DNA of 14,263 nucleotides, taken from NCBI GenBank assembly GCA_002938115.1, contig PTKD01000029.1, positions 1 to 14,263 of the forward strand, written 5' to 3'. Below are positions 7,355-14,246 of this stretch, piece by piece (the first letter of the stretch is position 1; the number at the start of each line of letters is the position of its first letter). Origin of the DNA: Alphaproteobacteria bacterium MarineAlpha9_Bin7. Lineage in GTDB: Bacteria; Pseudomonadota; Alphaproteobacteria; UBA7887. The notes beneath the pieces are model-generated. The model was not told where the DNA came from, searched no databases, and worked only from the letters and a program-made list of their open reading frames with translations. Made by a program: the position numbers and the translations under genes.

Positions 7355-8206
7355 TTAGATCTTGTTCCAGGCCACCATCTTCTGAGTCTGCTGACCAAGG
7401 CCGTCAATCCCAAGTGTCACCACGTCACCAACCTTGAGAAAACAAGGCGGTTTCATGCCCGCACCAACCCCAGGTGGTGTACCAGTTGAGATTACATCTC
7501 CAGGATTCAACGACATCAGTTTACTTGTGTAGCTAACCAACGTGGCAACATCAAAAATCATGGTCTTCGTATTCCCATCTTGTCTCCGTTCCCCATTGAC
7601 ATCGCACCACAATCGACATCTTTGAGGTCTTGGAATTTCATCCTTGGTGACCAGCCACGGACCCATTGGCCCAAACGTGTCGCAACTTTTCCCCTTTGTC
7701 CACGTAAGACCCATCTTCATCTGAAAAAATCGTTCTGACACGTCGTTACAAACAGTGTATCCCGCCACATAATTGAGAGCGTCCTTTTTAGAGACATGTT
7801 GCGCACGAGTGCCGATCACAACACCCAACTCTACTTCATAGTCGGTTTGCTTTGACCCTCTTGGCACAGCAACATTGTCGTTCGGACCATTCAGCGCGCT
7901 ATTCGCTTTCAGAAAAATAATTGGCTGATCCGGAATAGGCGAGTTTGTCTCCTTGGCGTGATCAACGTAGTTCAAACCGATACACACAATTTTTCCCGGC
8001 CCATCCCATGGAACCCCGTAACGTGGTCGTCCCTTCACAAGTGGCAAGCGTTTTGCGTTTATTCGTGCAAGCTTTGACAGTGCTTTCGGTGAAAGCTGGT
8101 CAGCTGTTATATCAGCAATTTTCCCACTTAGATCGCGAAGCTTACCATCTTCATCTACTAAACCCGGTTTTTCACGGCCCAAGCGACCGTAGCGAACTAA
8201 TTTCAT
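7355..8206 (-). CDS. FAH-family hydrolase, probable 2,4-diketo-3-deoxy-sugar-acid hydrolase
   Basis: Metal-dependent C-C bond hydrolase of the fumarylacetoacetate hydrolase superfamily, 283 aa. The open frame reaches back to 8260, but the ATG at 8206 (MKLVRYGRLGREKPGLVD) has GGGAGGA 6 nt upstream and gives the normal family N-terminus. Hallmarks are IGLNYVDHAKE with H83, the metal ligands in YEVELG (E124, E126) and CNDVSER (D155), GKSCDTFGPMGPWLVT (172-187) and STGTPPGVG (240-248). This version resembles the proteins annotated as ureidoglycolate lyase or 2,4-diketo-3-deoxy-L-rhamnonate/fuconate hydrolase (LRA6 type). The neighbouring SDR, 28 bp upstream, is of the type that makes the 2,4-diketo acid, so cleavage to pyruvate plus a hydroxy acid is the favoured role. 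Exact substrate is inferred, not seen. Confidence 0.87.
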   Translation of the reverse strand: MKLVRYGRLGREKPGLVDEDGKLRDLSGKIADITADQLSPKALSKLARINAKRLPLVKGRPRYGVPWDGPGKIVCIGLNYVDHAKETNSPIPDQPIIFLKANSALNGPNDNVAVPRGSKQTDYEVELGVVIGTRAQHVSKKDALNYVAGYTVCNDVSERFFQMKMGLTWTKGKSCDTFGPMGPWLVTKDEIPRPQRCRLWCDVNGERRQDGNTKTMIFDVATLVSYTSKLMSLNPGDVISTGTPPGVGAGMKPPCFLKVGDVVTLGIDGLGQQTQKMVAWNKI

Positions 8207-8234
8207 AGATGTTCCTCCCTGGTGAAAAATTTCG

Positions 8235-8963
8235 TTAAATACAGATACCGCCGTCGACAATCATGGTTTGCCCCGTTACGAAGTCAGCTGCATCGGAAGC
8301 TAAGTAAACAACCATTTCAACCAACTCCTCCGCGGTAGCAAGTCTACCCATGGGCTGGCGGGCAATAAACATTTTTCGGGCCTCTACAGGATCGTCATAC
8401 GCATTGATGCGATCCTGCAACGAAGGTGTATCGACTGTGCCTGGGCATAGAGCGTTGCACCTAATGCCATCTGCAACATAGTCGGCTGCAACCGACTTGG
8501 TAAGACCAATTACCGCCGCCTTCGACGCCGAATAAGCAGCGCGATTTTGAATTCCCTTCACCGAGGACGCAACGGATGCCATGTTGATAATTCTTCCGCC
8601 CCCGGCATCGATCATACCGGGCAAATAAGTTTGGATCACACGAAACATGGACCGAACATTTAGGTCAAACGAGAAATCCCAGTCTTCCACCGGGCAATCG
8701 AGTACTGACCCGTTGGCAACGTAACCGGCACAGTTAAACAAAATATCAACTGGCCCAGTACGTGAATATGTCATTTCAATTTGTTCAGCTTTAGTAACAT
8801 CAAAGCCAAAGCAAGTGGCTTCGGCAAGACCAACGAGTTTGCTACCATCAATATCCGTTGCAAACACGCGCGCACCTTCCCGCAGAAAAGCTTCTACCGC
8901 TGCTCGGCCCATACCTTGCCCGGCGGCTGTAATAAGCGCTGTCTTTCCTTTGAGCTGCATCAT
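8235..8963 (-). CDS. SDR oxidoreductase, 2-keto-3-deoxy-L-fuconate 4-dehydrogenase type
   Basis: Classical short-chain dehydrogenase, 242 aa. The cofactor loop TAAGQGMGRA (12-21) and D37 in ATDID point to NAD. The catalytic set is N102 (FDLNVRS), S130 (NMAS), Y144 and K148 (YSASK). The wording around these sites (ITAAGQGMG, NMASVASSVKG, CNALCPGTVDTPSL) is that of the subfamily containing 2-keto-3-deoxy-L-fuconate/L-rhamnonate 4-dehydrogenases (LRA5 type) and human BDH2. The predicted reaction is oxidation of a 2-keto-3-deoxy sugar acid at C4 to the 2,4-diketo acid. The start overlaps the cupin stop (ATGATG, with TGA inside), so the two are translationally coupled. A second ATG at 8960 is equally possible. 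The next gene downstream is the FAH hydrolase that would use the product. A general 3-hydroxybutyrate-type activity is the alternative. Confidence 0.88.
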   Translation of the reverse strand: MMQLKGKTALITAAGQGMGRAAVEAFLREGARVFATDIDGSKLVGLAEATCFGFDVTKAEQIEMTYSRTGPVDILFNCAGYVANGSVLDCPVEDWDFSFDLNVRSMFRVIQTYLPGMIDAGGGRIINMASVASSVKGIQNRAAYSASKAAVIGLTKSVAADYVADGIRCNALCPGTVDTPSLQDRINAYDDPVEARKMFIARQPMGRLATAEELVEMVVYLASDAADFVTGQTMIVDGGICI

Positions 8964-9328
8964 GAGGCCGGCAAATAGTCTTCGCGTATTGGGCTGAAAA
9001 CATCCACCTCAACAACATCACCTCCCACCGCATAACCACCATGGTACACTCCTGAAGGAACATGCATGACCGAGCCTGGACCAAGATCGAAAGTGCCATT
9101 GTCACATTCCATCCGAAAAGTACCTTCGAGAATGTAGGCAAATTGCTCGTGCGGGTGATTGTGGCGTGGAAACTCAGTCCCTTCCTTTATAAAATACATC
9201 ACGAGCATCGCCCTCTCTCCAACAATTACCTTTCGTCGTACTCCTTCCATAACCTCTTCTTCAGTCACGCTATCCCAATCATAAGCTGTGGGATCGAGCG
9301 CGCTAACGACGGACACCGATGCTGCCAT
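8960..9328 (-). CDS. KdgF-like single-domain cupin
   Basis: Small cupin-2 protein, 122 aa from the ATG at 9328; the open frame continues to 9358, but GAGGGGGAGG directly precedes the internal ATG. The first cupin motif is FPRHNHPHEQFAYILEG, with the metal-binding HxH and glutamate/glutamine ligands. The second is the conserved P-S-G-V-Y-H near residue 97. The ending DVFSPIREDYL is the one I associate with KdgF, the cupin that speeds ring opening of 4,5-unsaturated uronates in pectin and alginate breakdown. It is the first gene of the left-hand group and overlaps the SDR by 4 bp. A role in handling a cyclic or unsaturated sugar-acid intermediate is inferred from that similarity and from the neighbours; cupin functions are diverse and this is not proven. 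Confidence 0.8.
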   Translation of the reverse strand: MAASVSVVSALDPTAYDWDSVTEEEVMEGVRRKVIVGERAMLVMYFIKEGTEFPRHNHPHEQFAYILEGTFRMECDNGTFDLGPGSVMHVPSGVYHGGYAVGGDVVEVDVFSPIREDYLPAS

Positions 9329-9496
9329 CTTCCTCCCCCTCACGTAATGAAACACCAACTAATGCACTATTTTCCGTGACAATAACGGCGACCATCACGG
9401 CCCGGCAAGCGGTTTTCCCGACCGATCAACAGATTGCGCCTATGTTTTTTTACAACTAGTCTGCAGGCTCGGCCTAAATCGACTAGAGGTGATGCA
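9329..9496. promoter_or_regulatory. Divergent cupin / uxaA-type dehydratase control region
   Basis: A 168-bp spacer between two divergent catabolic gene groups, which must hold both promoters. It contains the inverted repeat at 9374-9400. A weak pair TTGCGC (9434-9439), 17 nt, TAGTCT (9457-9462) points to the dehydratase, and GAGGTGA just before its ATG is a good ribosome binding site. No regulator gene is next to it. Confidence 0.6.
9374..9400. repeat. 6-bp inverted repeat, candidate operator
   Basis: CCGTGA (9374-9379) and TCACGG (9395-9400) are exact reverse complements 15 nt apart, with centres 21 bp apart. It lies 45 bp upstream of the cupin start and about 95 bp upstream of the dehydratase start. 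Short arms make chance possible, but position and two-turn spacing are what a shared repressor or activator site would show. Confidence 0.4.
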
Positions 9497-11026
9497 ATGT
9501 CTTCTGACACGGAAGTGACCATTCGTCTTCACGACGCAGATAACGTCGTGACCGCTAAGGAGACGATCCCGTCCGGCACCAACATTCCCGGAGAAGGATT
9601 GGCTACAGCCATGGAAATTCCAATGGGCCACAAGGTCGCCACCGAGGTCATCTCAAGTGGCGAAGCAATCCGTAAGTACGACCAAATTATCGGCTTTGCG
9701 ACAGAGCAAATAAACCCGGGCTCGCACGTTCACACTCAGAATGTGGAGATGAAGGAGTTCGATCGTGACTACAAATTCGGAGAAGACGCAAAACCGACAG
9801 ATTTTATACCGGATGCCAAACGAGCCAAGTTCCAGGGTATCGTCCGCCCCGATGGCAGAGTGGCAACTCGGAACTACGTTGGAGTACTAACTTCGGTGAA
9901 CTGTTCGGCAACGGCAGCCCGTTATATTGCGGACGCTTTCTCTGGTGACGCACTGGCCGACTATCCTAATGTCGACGGAGTTGTCGCCTATACACACGGA
10001 ACAGGCTGTGGCATGGCAGGTTCCGGGTTGGGCTGGGAGCTATTGCAAGCAACTATCAACGGTTACAAACGTCATCCAAATTTTGCGGCTCTGCTGATGG
10101 TAGGCTTAGGTTGTGAGGTAAATCAGGTGGCTGGTATGTTGGAACGCCATGGCTGGACTCAGGACAGCACATTTCAGGCGATGACCATTCAAGATGCCGG
10201 AGGCACTATGGCGACAGTCCGAGAAGGTGTTGCCCGGGTAAAAGAAATGCTGCCTGAAGCAAACAAAGCTGTTCGCGAACCATTGGCCGCAAGTAACCTA
10301 AAACTGGGTCTTGAGTGCGGCGGCTCTGACGCCTATTCCGGCATTTCGGCAAACCCATCGTTGGGTGCAGCCGCAGATCTTTTGGTTCGTAATGGCGGCA
10401 CTGCTATTCTCGCTGAAACCCCAGAGATATACGGTGCAGAGCACCTTTTGACCCGACGTGCAGAAACCCGGGAGGTTGGTGAGAAACTGGTTGGGTTTAT
10501 CAGGTGGTGGGAAGGCTTCACGAAAAAAAACGGCGCCGAGATGAACAATAATCCTTCTCCTGGCAACAAAGCTGGGGGATTAACTACTATTCTAGAAAAA
10601 TCTCTTGGGGCGGCCGCCAAAGGTGGGACCACAAATCTCGTGGACGTGTACCAATATGCCGAGGAAGTCACGGCAAAAGGGTTCACTTTCATGAACACTC
10701 CTGGCTACGACGTCGCATCTGTGACCGGCATGGTCGCAGGTGGAGCAAATGTTGTCTGCTTTACGACGGGACGAGGTTCAGTTTTTGGCTGCAAGCCGGT
10801 ACCCAGTATCAAGTTGGCCACCAATCGCGCCATGTATGAACACATGTCGGAGGACATGGATATCAACTGCGGGCTAGTAATCGATGGTGAAGCAAGCGTG
10901 CAAGAGATGGGGGGAAATATATTCGATGTTATCCTGAAGATCGCATCTGGAGAACAATCGAAAAGCGAATCCCTTGGATTTGGTGGTGACGAGTTCGTTC
11001 CATGGCAAATTGGGGCGGTGATGTAA
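9497..11026 (+). CDS. UxaA-family sugar-acid dehydratase (altronate/galactarate dehydratase-like)
   Basis: Metal-dependent hydro-lyase removing water from an aldonate or aldarate to give a 2-keto-3-deoxy acid; 509 aa, full length for UxaA (E. coli ~495). The frame is open back to 9434 (TTG), but the ATG at 9497 follows GAGGTGA. Residues 1-85 form the SAF domain (PMGHKVAT). The catalytic part begins near 112 with GIVRPDGRVATRNYVGVL. Further blocks are THGTGCGM (167-173), LGLECGGSDAYSGISANPSLG (270-290), NPSPGNKAGGLTTILEKSLG (352-371) and PVPSIKLATNRAM (434-446). Cysteines C136, C171, C206, C274, C432 and C458 are candidate metal/Fe-S ligands. In Campylobacter jejuni a split UxaA-type dehydratase belongs to the L-fucose locus, a precedent for deoxy-aldonate use. 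It is first of a plus-strand group with an aminotransferase 22 bp downstream. Family certain, substrate unknown. Confidence 0.9.
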   Translation: MSSDTEVTIRLHDADNVVTAKETIPSGTNIPGEGLATAMEIPMGHKVATEVISSGEAIRKYDQIIGFATEQINPGSHVHTQNVEMKEFDRDYKFGEDAKPTDFIPDAKRAKFQGIVRPDGRVATRNYVGVLTSVNCSATAARYIADAFSGDALADYPNVDGVVAYTHGTGCGMAGSGLGWELLQATINGYKRHPNFAALLMVGLGCEVNQVAGMLERHGWTQDSTFQAMTIQDAGGTMATVREGVARVKEMLPEANKAVREPLAASNLKLGLECGGSDAYSGISANPSLGAAADLLVRNGGTAILAETPEIYGAEHLLTRRAETREVGEKLVGFIRWWEGFTKKNGAEMNNNPSPGNKAGGLTTILEKSLGAAAKGGTTNLVDVYQYAEEVTAKGFTFMNTPGYDVASVTGMVAGGANVVCFTTGRGSVFGCKPVPSIKLATNRAMYEHMSEDMDINCGLVIDGEASVQEMGGNIFDVILKIASGEQSKSESLGFGGDEFVPWQIGAVM

Positions 11027-11048
11027 ACCATCATGGCAAAGTACCAAT

Positions 11049-12233
11049 ATGTCTGAAAGCCGTTCAGACCGTGACCCCGCACTACCCATTCGACGTCAAG
11101 TAGTTGAGTTACGGGATTCCTTAATCCGAGAGATTGCCCACGAAGGCATGGACAATCCGGACATCATCCCATTGTGGTTTGGGGAACCAGACCTGCCCAC
11201 GCCCGACTTTATTGTCGCAGCGTCAGATGCTGCTTTGCGTGCTGGCCACACCTTCTACACTCCGAATCTCGGCATTCCCGAACTGCGGGAAACTTTGTCT
11301 ACCTATATGTCGGGGCTCTACAAACGCGATATCGGCCTAGAGAGAATAGTTATAACAGCAGCGGCAATGAACGGCATGATGATGACCGCAGAAGCCTTAA
11401 TCGACCCAGGCGACAACATGGTTGCCGTAACGCCGGTCTGGCCCAATTTTTTGCGCTGTGTGGAAATCATGGACGGACAAATTTATATGGTGCCACTAAC
11501 ACCAGAATCCACTGGTTGGCAGCTTGATTTAGATCATTTGTTTGATGCCTGTGATGCACGAACCCGAGCCATCTACATCAATTCACCCAACAATCCAACC
11601 GGTTGGGTAATGGAACAAAAACAGCAGCAGCAAGTCATAGATTTTTGTCGCCAACGGGGGCTATGGATCGTCTCCGACGAAGTGTATGCACGTATAATAT
11701 ACGATCAACCTCTCGCGCCGTCGTTCTTGGAAATAGCCGAGCCCGAAGATTTGGTAATCGTAATCAATAGCTTTTCCAAATCCTGGGCCATGACTGGCTG
11801 GAGGTTAGGTTGGATTACCTGTCCGCACGGACTAACGCCTGTGATTGAAAAATTGAATGAATACAATGTAGCCTCACCGTCCACGGTAGCTCAACATGCT
11901 GGAGTGACCGCAGTACGGGATGGAGAGAATTTTGTGAACTCGATGGTCGAGCGGTACCGTATAGCGCGCAATGTTGTCCATCAGCGCCTAGGGTCAATGG
12001 CACGAGTCCACATGCCTAAACCGGACGCAGCCTTTTATGCGTTCTTTACTGTCGATGGGATGGGTGACAGTTTAGATTTCGCTAAACGGACTATGCGCGA
12101 AACTAAAGTGGGACTAGCTCCGGGTCTCGCCTTTGGTGCGGGCGGTGAGAATTATTTACGAATTTGTTATGCCAAGTCTCCAGAGGTTTTAGGTGTAGCA
12201 CTAGATCGGCTAGCGCCAGTGCTGGACGTCTGA
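11049..12233 (+). CDS. PLP-dependent aminotransferase, class I/II (fold type I)
   Basis: Aminotransferase of the aspartate aminotransferase superfamily, 394 aa. The substrate-entry motif WFGEPDLPTP (43-52), YTPNLGIPELR (70-80), SPNNPTGW with N182, SDEVYARIIYD with D210 (pyridine nitrogen) and Y213, the Schiff-base lysine K244 in NSFSKSWAMTGWRLGW, and R371 in YLRICYA (carboxylate binding) are all present, so the enzyme should be active. Nothing in the sequence fixes the amino donor or acceptor. It starts 22 bp after the dehydratase stop with a weak Shine-Dalgarno sequence, so it is probably co-transcribed and may aminate or deaminate a keto acid from the same pathway. A general housekeeping transaminase is the alternative. 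A C-S lyase-like role cannot be excluded. Confidence 0.9.
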   Translation: MSESRSDRDPALPIRRQVVELRDSLIREIAHEGMDNPDIIPLWFGEPDLPTPDFIVAASDAALRAGHTFYTPNLGIPELRETLSTYMSGLYKRDIGLERIVITAAAMNGMMMTAEALIDPGDNMVAVTPVWPNFLRCVEIMDGQIYMVPLTPESTGWQLDLDHLFDACDARTRAIYINSPNNPTGWVMEQKQQQQVIDFCRQRGLWIVSDEVYARIIYDQPLAPSFLEIAEPEDLVIVINSFSKSWAMTGWRLGWITCPHGLTPVIEKLNEYNVASPSTVAQHAGVTAVRDGENFVNSMVERYRIARNVVHQRLGSMARVHMPKPDAAFYAFFTVDGMGDSLDFAKRTMRETKVGLAPGLAFGAGGENYLRICYAKSPEVLGVALDRLAPVLDV

Positions 12234-12244
12234 TCTGAACTGCC

Positions 12245-13204
12245 ATGAGTACTGCCCCTCGTGTGGAAACCATCACTGAGGCCAGCTTACAAGAAGCTGC
12301 GAAACTGATCCGAGCAGGTGAGCTAGTCGCGTTTCCTACTGAAACCGTGTACGGCCTCGGAGCAGACGCAACTAACGATCATGCAGTTGCGCGTATTTTT
12401 GAGGCTAAAGGTCGCCCTCAATTTAACCCACTTATTGTACACGTTAACAATCTGAAACAAGCACACCTGCACGCTACGTTCAATAAGGAGGCAAATCAAC
12501 TGGCGGAAAAATTTTGGCCGGGGGCATTGACCTTTGTATTACCATCCCGTCCCGGCTCTAGCGTATCCAAGTTGGCACGCGCCGGCCTTGAAACGGTGGC
12601 CGTGCGGGCACCGATGCATCCTGTTGCGCGTCGCTTGCTAGAGCTTGCAAAATGCCCTGTTGCCGCACCGAGCGCCAATCGTTCTGGCCATTTAAGTCCA
12701 ACCACCGCACATCATGTTGCCGAAGATTTAGGTGCAGAGATAACTTTGGTCCTCGACGGTGGTCCGTGTTTGATAGGGGTTGAGTCGACGATTATTGATT
12801 TATCCAGAACACCCCCGTGTCTCCTCCGACCCGGCGGGATACCATCAGAAGATATTGCCGCAGAACTTGGAGAATTGGATATTGGCAGTCCAAAATCAAT
12901 CCGGGCACCGGGAATGCTCACGAACCATTACGCACCCGTGACACCAGTTCGACTAAATGCGCAAGACTGCAAAGATAGCGAGGCGTTGCTTGCTTTTGGC
13001 CCAAAGCCAATCCCAGATGCAAGGGTCTCAGCAAACTTGAGCCCAACCGGTGATCTCGTCGAAGCGGCCAGTAACCTCTTTGCGATGCTACATATGCTCG
13101 ACGCAACAGATTGCACTGCCATCGTAGCAATGAGCGTGCCCGAGCAAGGTCTTGGACTTGCAATCAATGACCGGTTGCGCCGGGCTGCCGCTGGACGCGA
13201 GTAA
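12245..13204 (+). CDS. L-threonylcarbamoyladenylate synthase, Sua5 type
   Basis: Cytoplasmic enzyme making threonylcarbamoyl-AMP from threonine, bicarbonate and ATP, the first step of the universal t6A37 tRNA modification. The 319-aa length fits the two-domain Sua5 form, not the ~190-aa TsaC/YrdC form. The YrdC domain (about 10-205) shows AFPTETVYGLGADA (29-42), KGRPQFNPL (55-63), APSANRSGHLSPT (141-153), GVESTIIDLS (178-187) and LLRPGGI (193-199). The linker RAPGMLTNHYAPVTP (220-234) and the Rossmann-like Sua5 domain follow. It starts only 11 bp after the aminotransferase and has no promoter of its own that I can see, so it appears to share the transcript of catabolic genes, which is odd for an essential tRNA gene. 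A stretch of 263 bp without a clear gene follows. Confidence 0.95.
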   Translation: MSTAPRVETITEASLQEAAKLIRAGELVAFPTETVYGLGADATNDHAVARIFEAKGRPQFNPLIVHVNNLKQAHLHATFNKEANQLAEKFWPGALTFVLPSRPGSSVSKLARAGLETVAVRAPMHPVARRLLELAKCPVAAPSANRSGHLSPTTAHHVAEDLGAEITLVLDGGPCLIGVESTIIDLSRTPPCLLRPGGIPSEDIAAELGELDIGSPKSIRAPGMLTNHYAPVTPVRLNAQDCKDSEALLAFGPKPIPDARVSANLSPTGDLVEAASNLFAMLHMLDATDCTAIVAMSVPEQGLGLAINDRLRRAAAGRE

Positions 13205-13467
13205 AAAGATTTCCTTTACTGCCACGACTTGTGCCTCATGTTCCGTGGTTCTCAGATCAACACCCCCACAATAAAAGCCGCACCCTCCTCAGTAATCTCA
13301 CCACTTATTACTTGGGCATACAAAATTAACCCATTCCCACCAACCCAGACGATGCAGTAACCTTTCTAGGTTCTCGGCAAAAACATATTGGTTAGGCCGC
13401 CAACGCGCAGAGCCGCGCTACGGTACAATCAAGCGCCCAGCCGAACTCACATTGGGAGACGCATAAG
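13205..13467. other. Intergenic region between Sua5 and the glutamine synthetase fragment
   Basis: No convincing gene in 263 bp. Near its right end a TACAAT box (13424-13429), without a good -35, and a GGGAGA ribosome binding site 8 nt before the ATG at 13468 show that the following gene kept its normal upstream signals. A short imperfect repeat CCACG/CGTGG near 13222-13248 is too weak to call a terminator. Confidence 0.5.
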
Positions 13468-13956
13468 ATGGTTGCAGATTTGAGTGTTGCCGCGGGAGAG
13501 CTGGGCATAAAATATTTTCTCATCAGCTTTACCGACGTGTTCGGCGTGGTTCGCTCTAAACTGGTCCCTGCCCGCGCTATTGCCAGCATGGAGCGTTCAG
13601 GAGCCGGTTTTGCTGGCTTCGCAGCCCACATGGATATGACCCCTGCAGACCCCGACATGTTTTCCATTCCGGACCCGGAAAGTCTAATCCAGTTGCCCTG
13701 GAAACCTGAGGTGGGTTGGCTCGCAAGTGACCCCTACATGAATGGAGAACCGGTTGGTCACGCGCCGCGAGTAGTACTAAAGAGAGTTGTGGAACGTGCA
13801 AGCGCCGCTGGGTACTTTGTTAAGTCAGGTGTGGAGGCCGAATATTTCGTGATTACGCCAGATGGTTCAGCAATCGCGGACAGTGCCGATATTCAAACCA
13901 AACCTCAGGATCCTCTATCAATCCAAAACGTGCCCCTTCGCGCATCAGGTTGTTGA
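13468..13956 (+). pseudogene. glnT: Glutamine synthetase, GlnT/GMAS-like, 3'-truncated
   Basis: Remnant of a glutamine synthetase-family gene (GlnT type, also close to gamma-glutamylmethylamide synthetases), normally about 435 aa; here 162 codons to a TGA. Residues 1-146 match the family well: YFLISFTDVFGVVRSKLVPA (16-35), GAGFAGFAAHMDMTPADPD (45-63), IQLPWKPEVGWLASDPYMNG (74-93), APRVVLKRVV (99-108) and GVEAEYFVITPDGSAI (121-136) with metal ligands E123 and E125. After DIQTKP (141-146), where CYDQQ should follow, homology stops. Residues 147-162 read through the antisense strand of an HI0074-family gene. The beta-grasp domain and the first strand of the catalytic domain remain, but most of the active site is gone, so no enzyme activity is expected. 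The start signals are intact, so it may be a recent deletion, or an assembly chimera. Confidence 0.85.
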
Positions 13957-14164
13957 AGTCCAAACTCATCGACTGAGTTGGACTGGGGGTTCTCATCTTC
14001 AATTCCTTGCTGAGCATCTTCCAGCAAAGCTCGTAGCTGTATTCAAATCGCTGGATGACGCTGTCTCGAACTTCCTCATCTGCCGGATCCTGCAGGTGAC
14101 GATGAATGGCTTTTTCCAAACTTGTGAGCGCTTTTCTCAATGATGTCAGATCCAATTTCTTCAT
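13892..14164 (-). pseudogene. HI0074-family nucleotidyltransferase substrate-binding (HEPN-like) protein, 3'-truncated
   Basis: The ATG at 14164 begins a protein reading MKKLDLTSLRKALTSLEKAI. It carries the family core RFEYSYELCWKMLSKEL and the later GLIEDPEVWF. HI0074-type proteins are four-helix HEPN-like partners of a minimal nucleotidyltransferase, usually toxin-antitoxin-like pairs, about 135-145 aa long. Here homology ends after about 90 residues (EVWFEYR), exactly where the gene meets glutamine synthetase DNA. The frame then reads into antisense glnT and stops at 13853, giving 103 aa in all. The conserved RNxTSH motif (the HEPN R-x4-6-H signature) should come next and is absent. A GTG three codons upstream is a possible alternative start. 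No nucleotidyltransferase partner is visible in the remaining 90 bp upstream, and any downstream partner was lost at the junction. Probably a broken remnant. Confidence 0.72.
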
Positions 14165-14246
14165 TCGTGGCACTCACAAAAGTTTTTTGGTAGTGGATTA
14201 CTCTTAAATGACAAGGTATGCTCTGGTGGTTATGTCTCAACCTTAC

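Noticed and set aside
10333..11082. Long minus-strand open frames opposite the UxaA dehydratase
   Set aside because: Shadow frames under a strongly conserved plus-strand protein.
13252..13365. Minus-strand open stretch of about 37 codons with a hydrophobic, plausible-looking reading
   Set aside because: No ATG or ribosome binding site, no family recognised, and short enough to be chance.
13957..13984. Hairpin AGTCCAAACTCA / TGAGTTGGACT with one bulged base and a 5-nt loop
   Set aside because: It lies inside the conserved coding part of the HI0074-family gene and has no T-tract; it may act on RNA, but coding explains the bases.
13853..14164. Intact toxin or antitoxin of the HI0073/HI0074 type
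   Set aside because: The HEPN-type RNxTSH motif is missing, the C-terminus is foreign DNA and no nucleotidyltransferase partner is visible.
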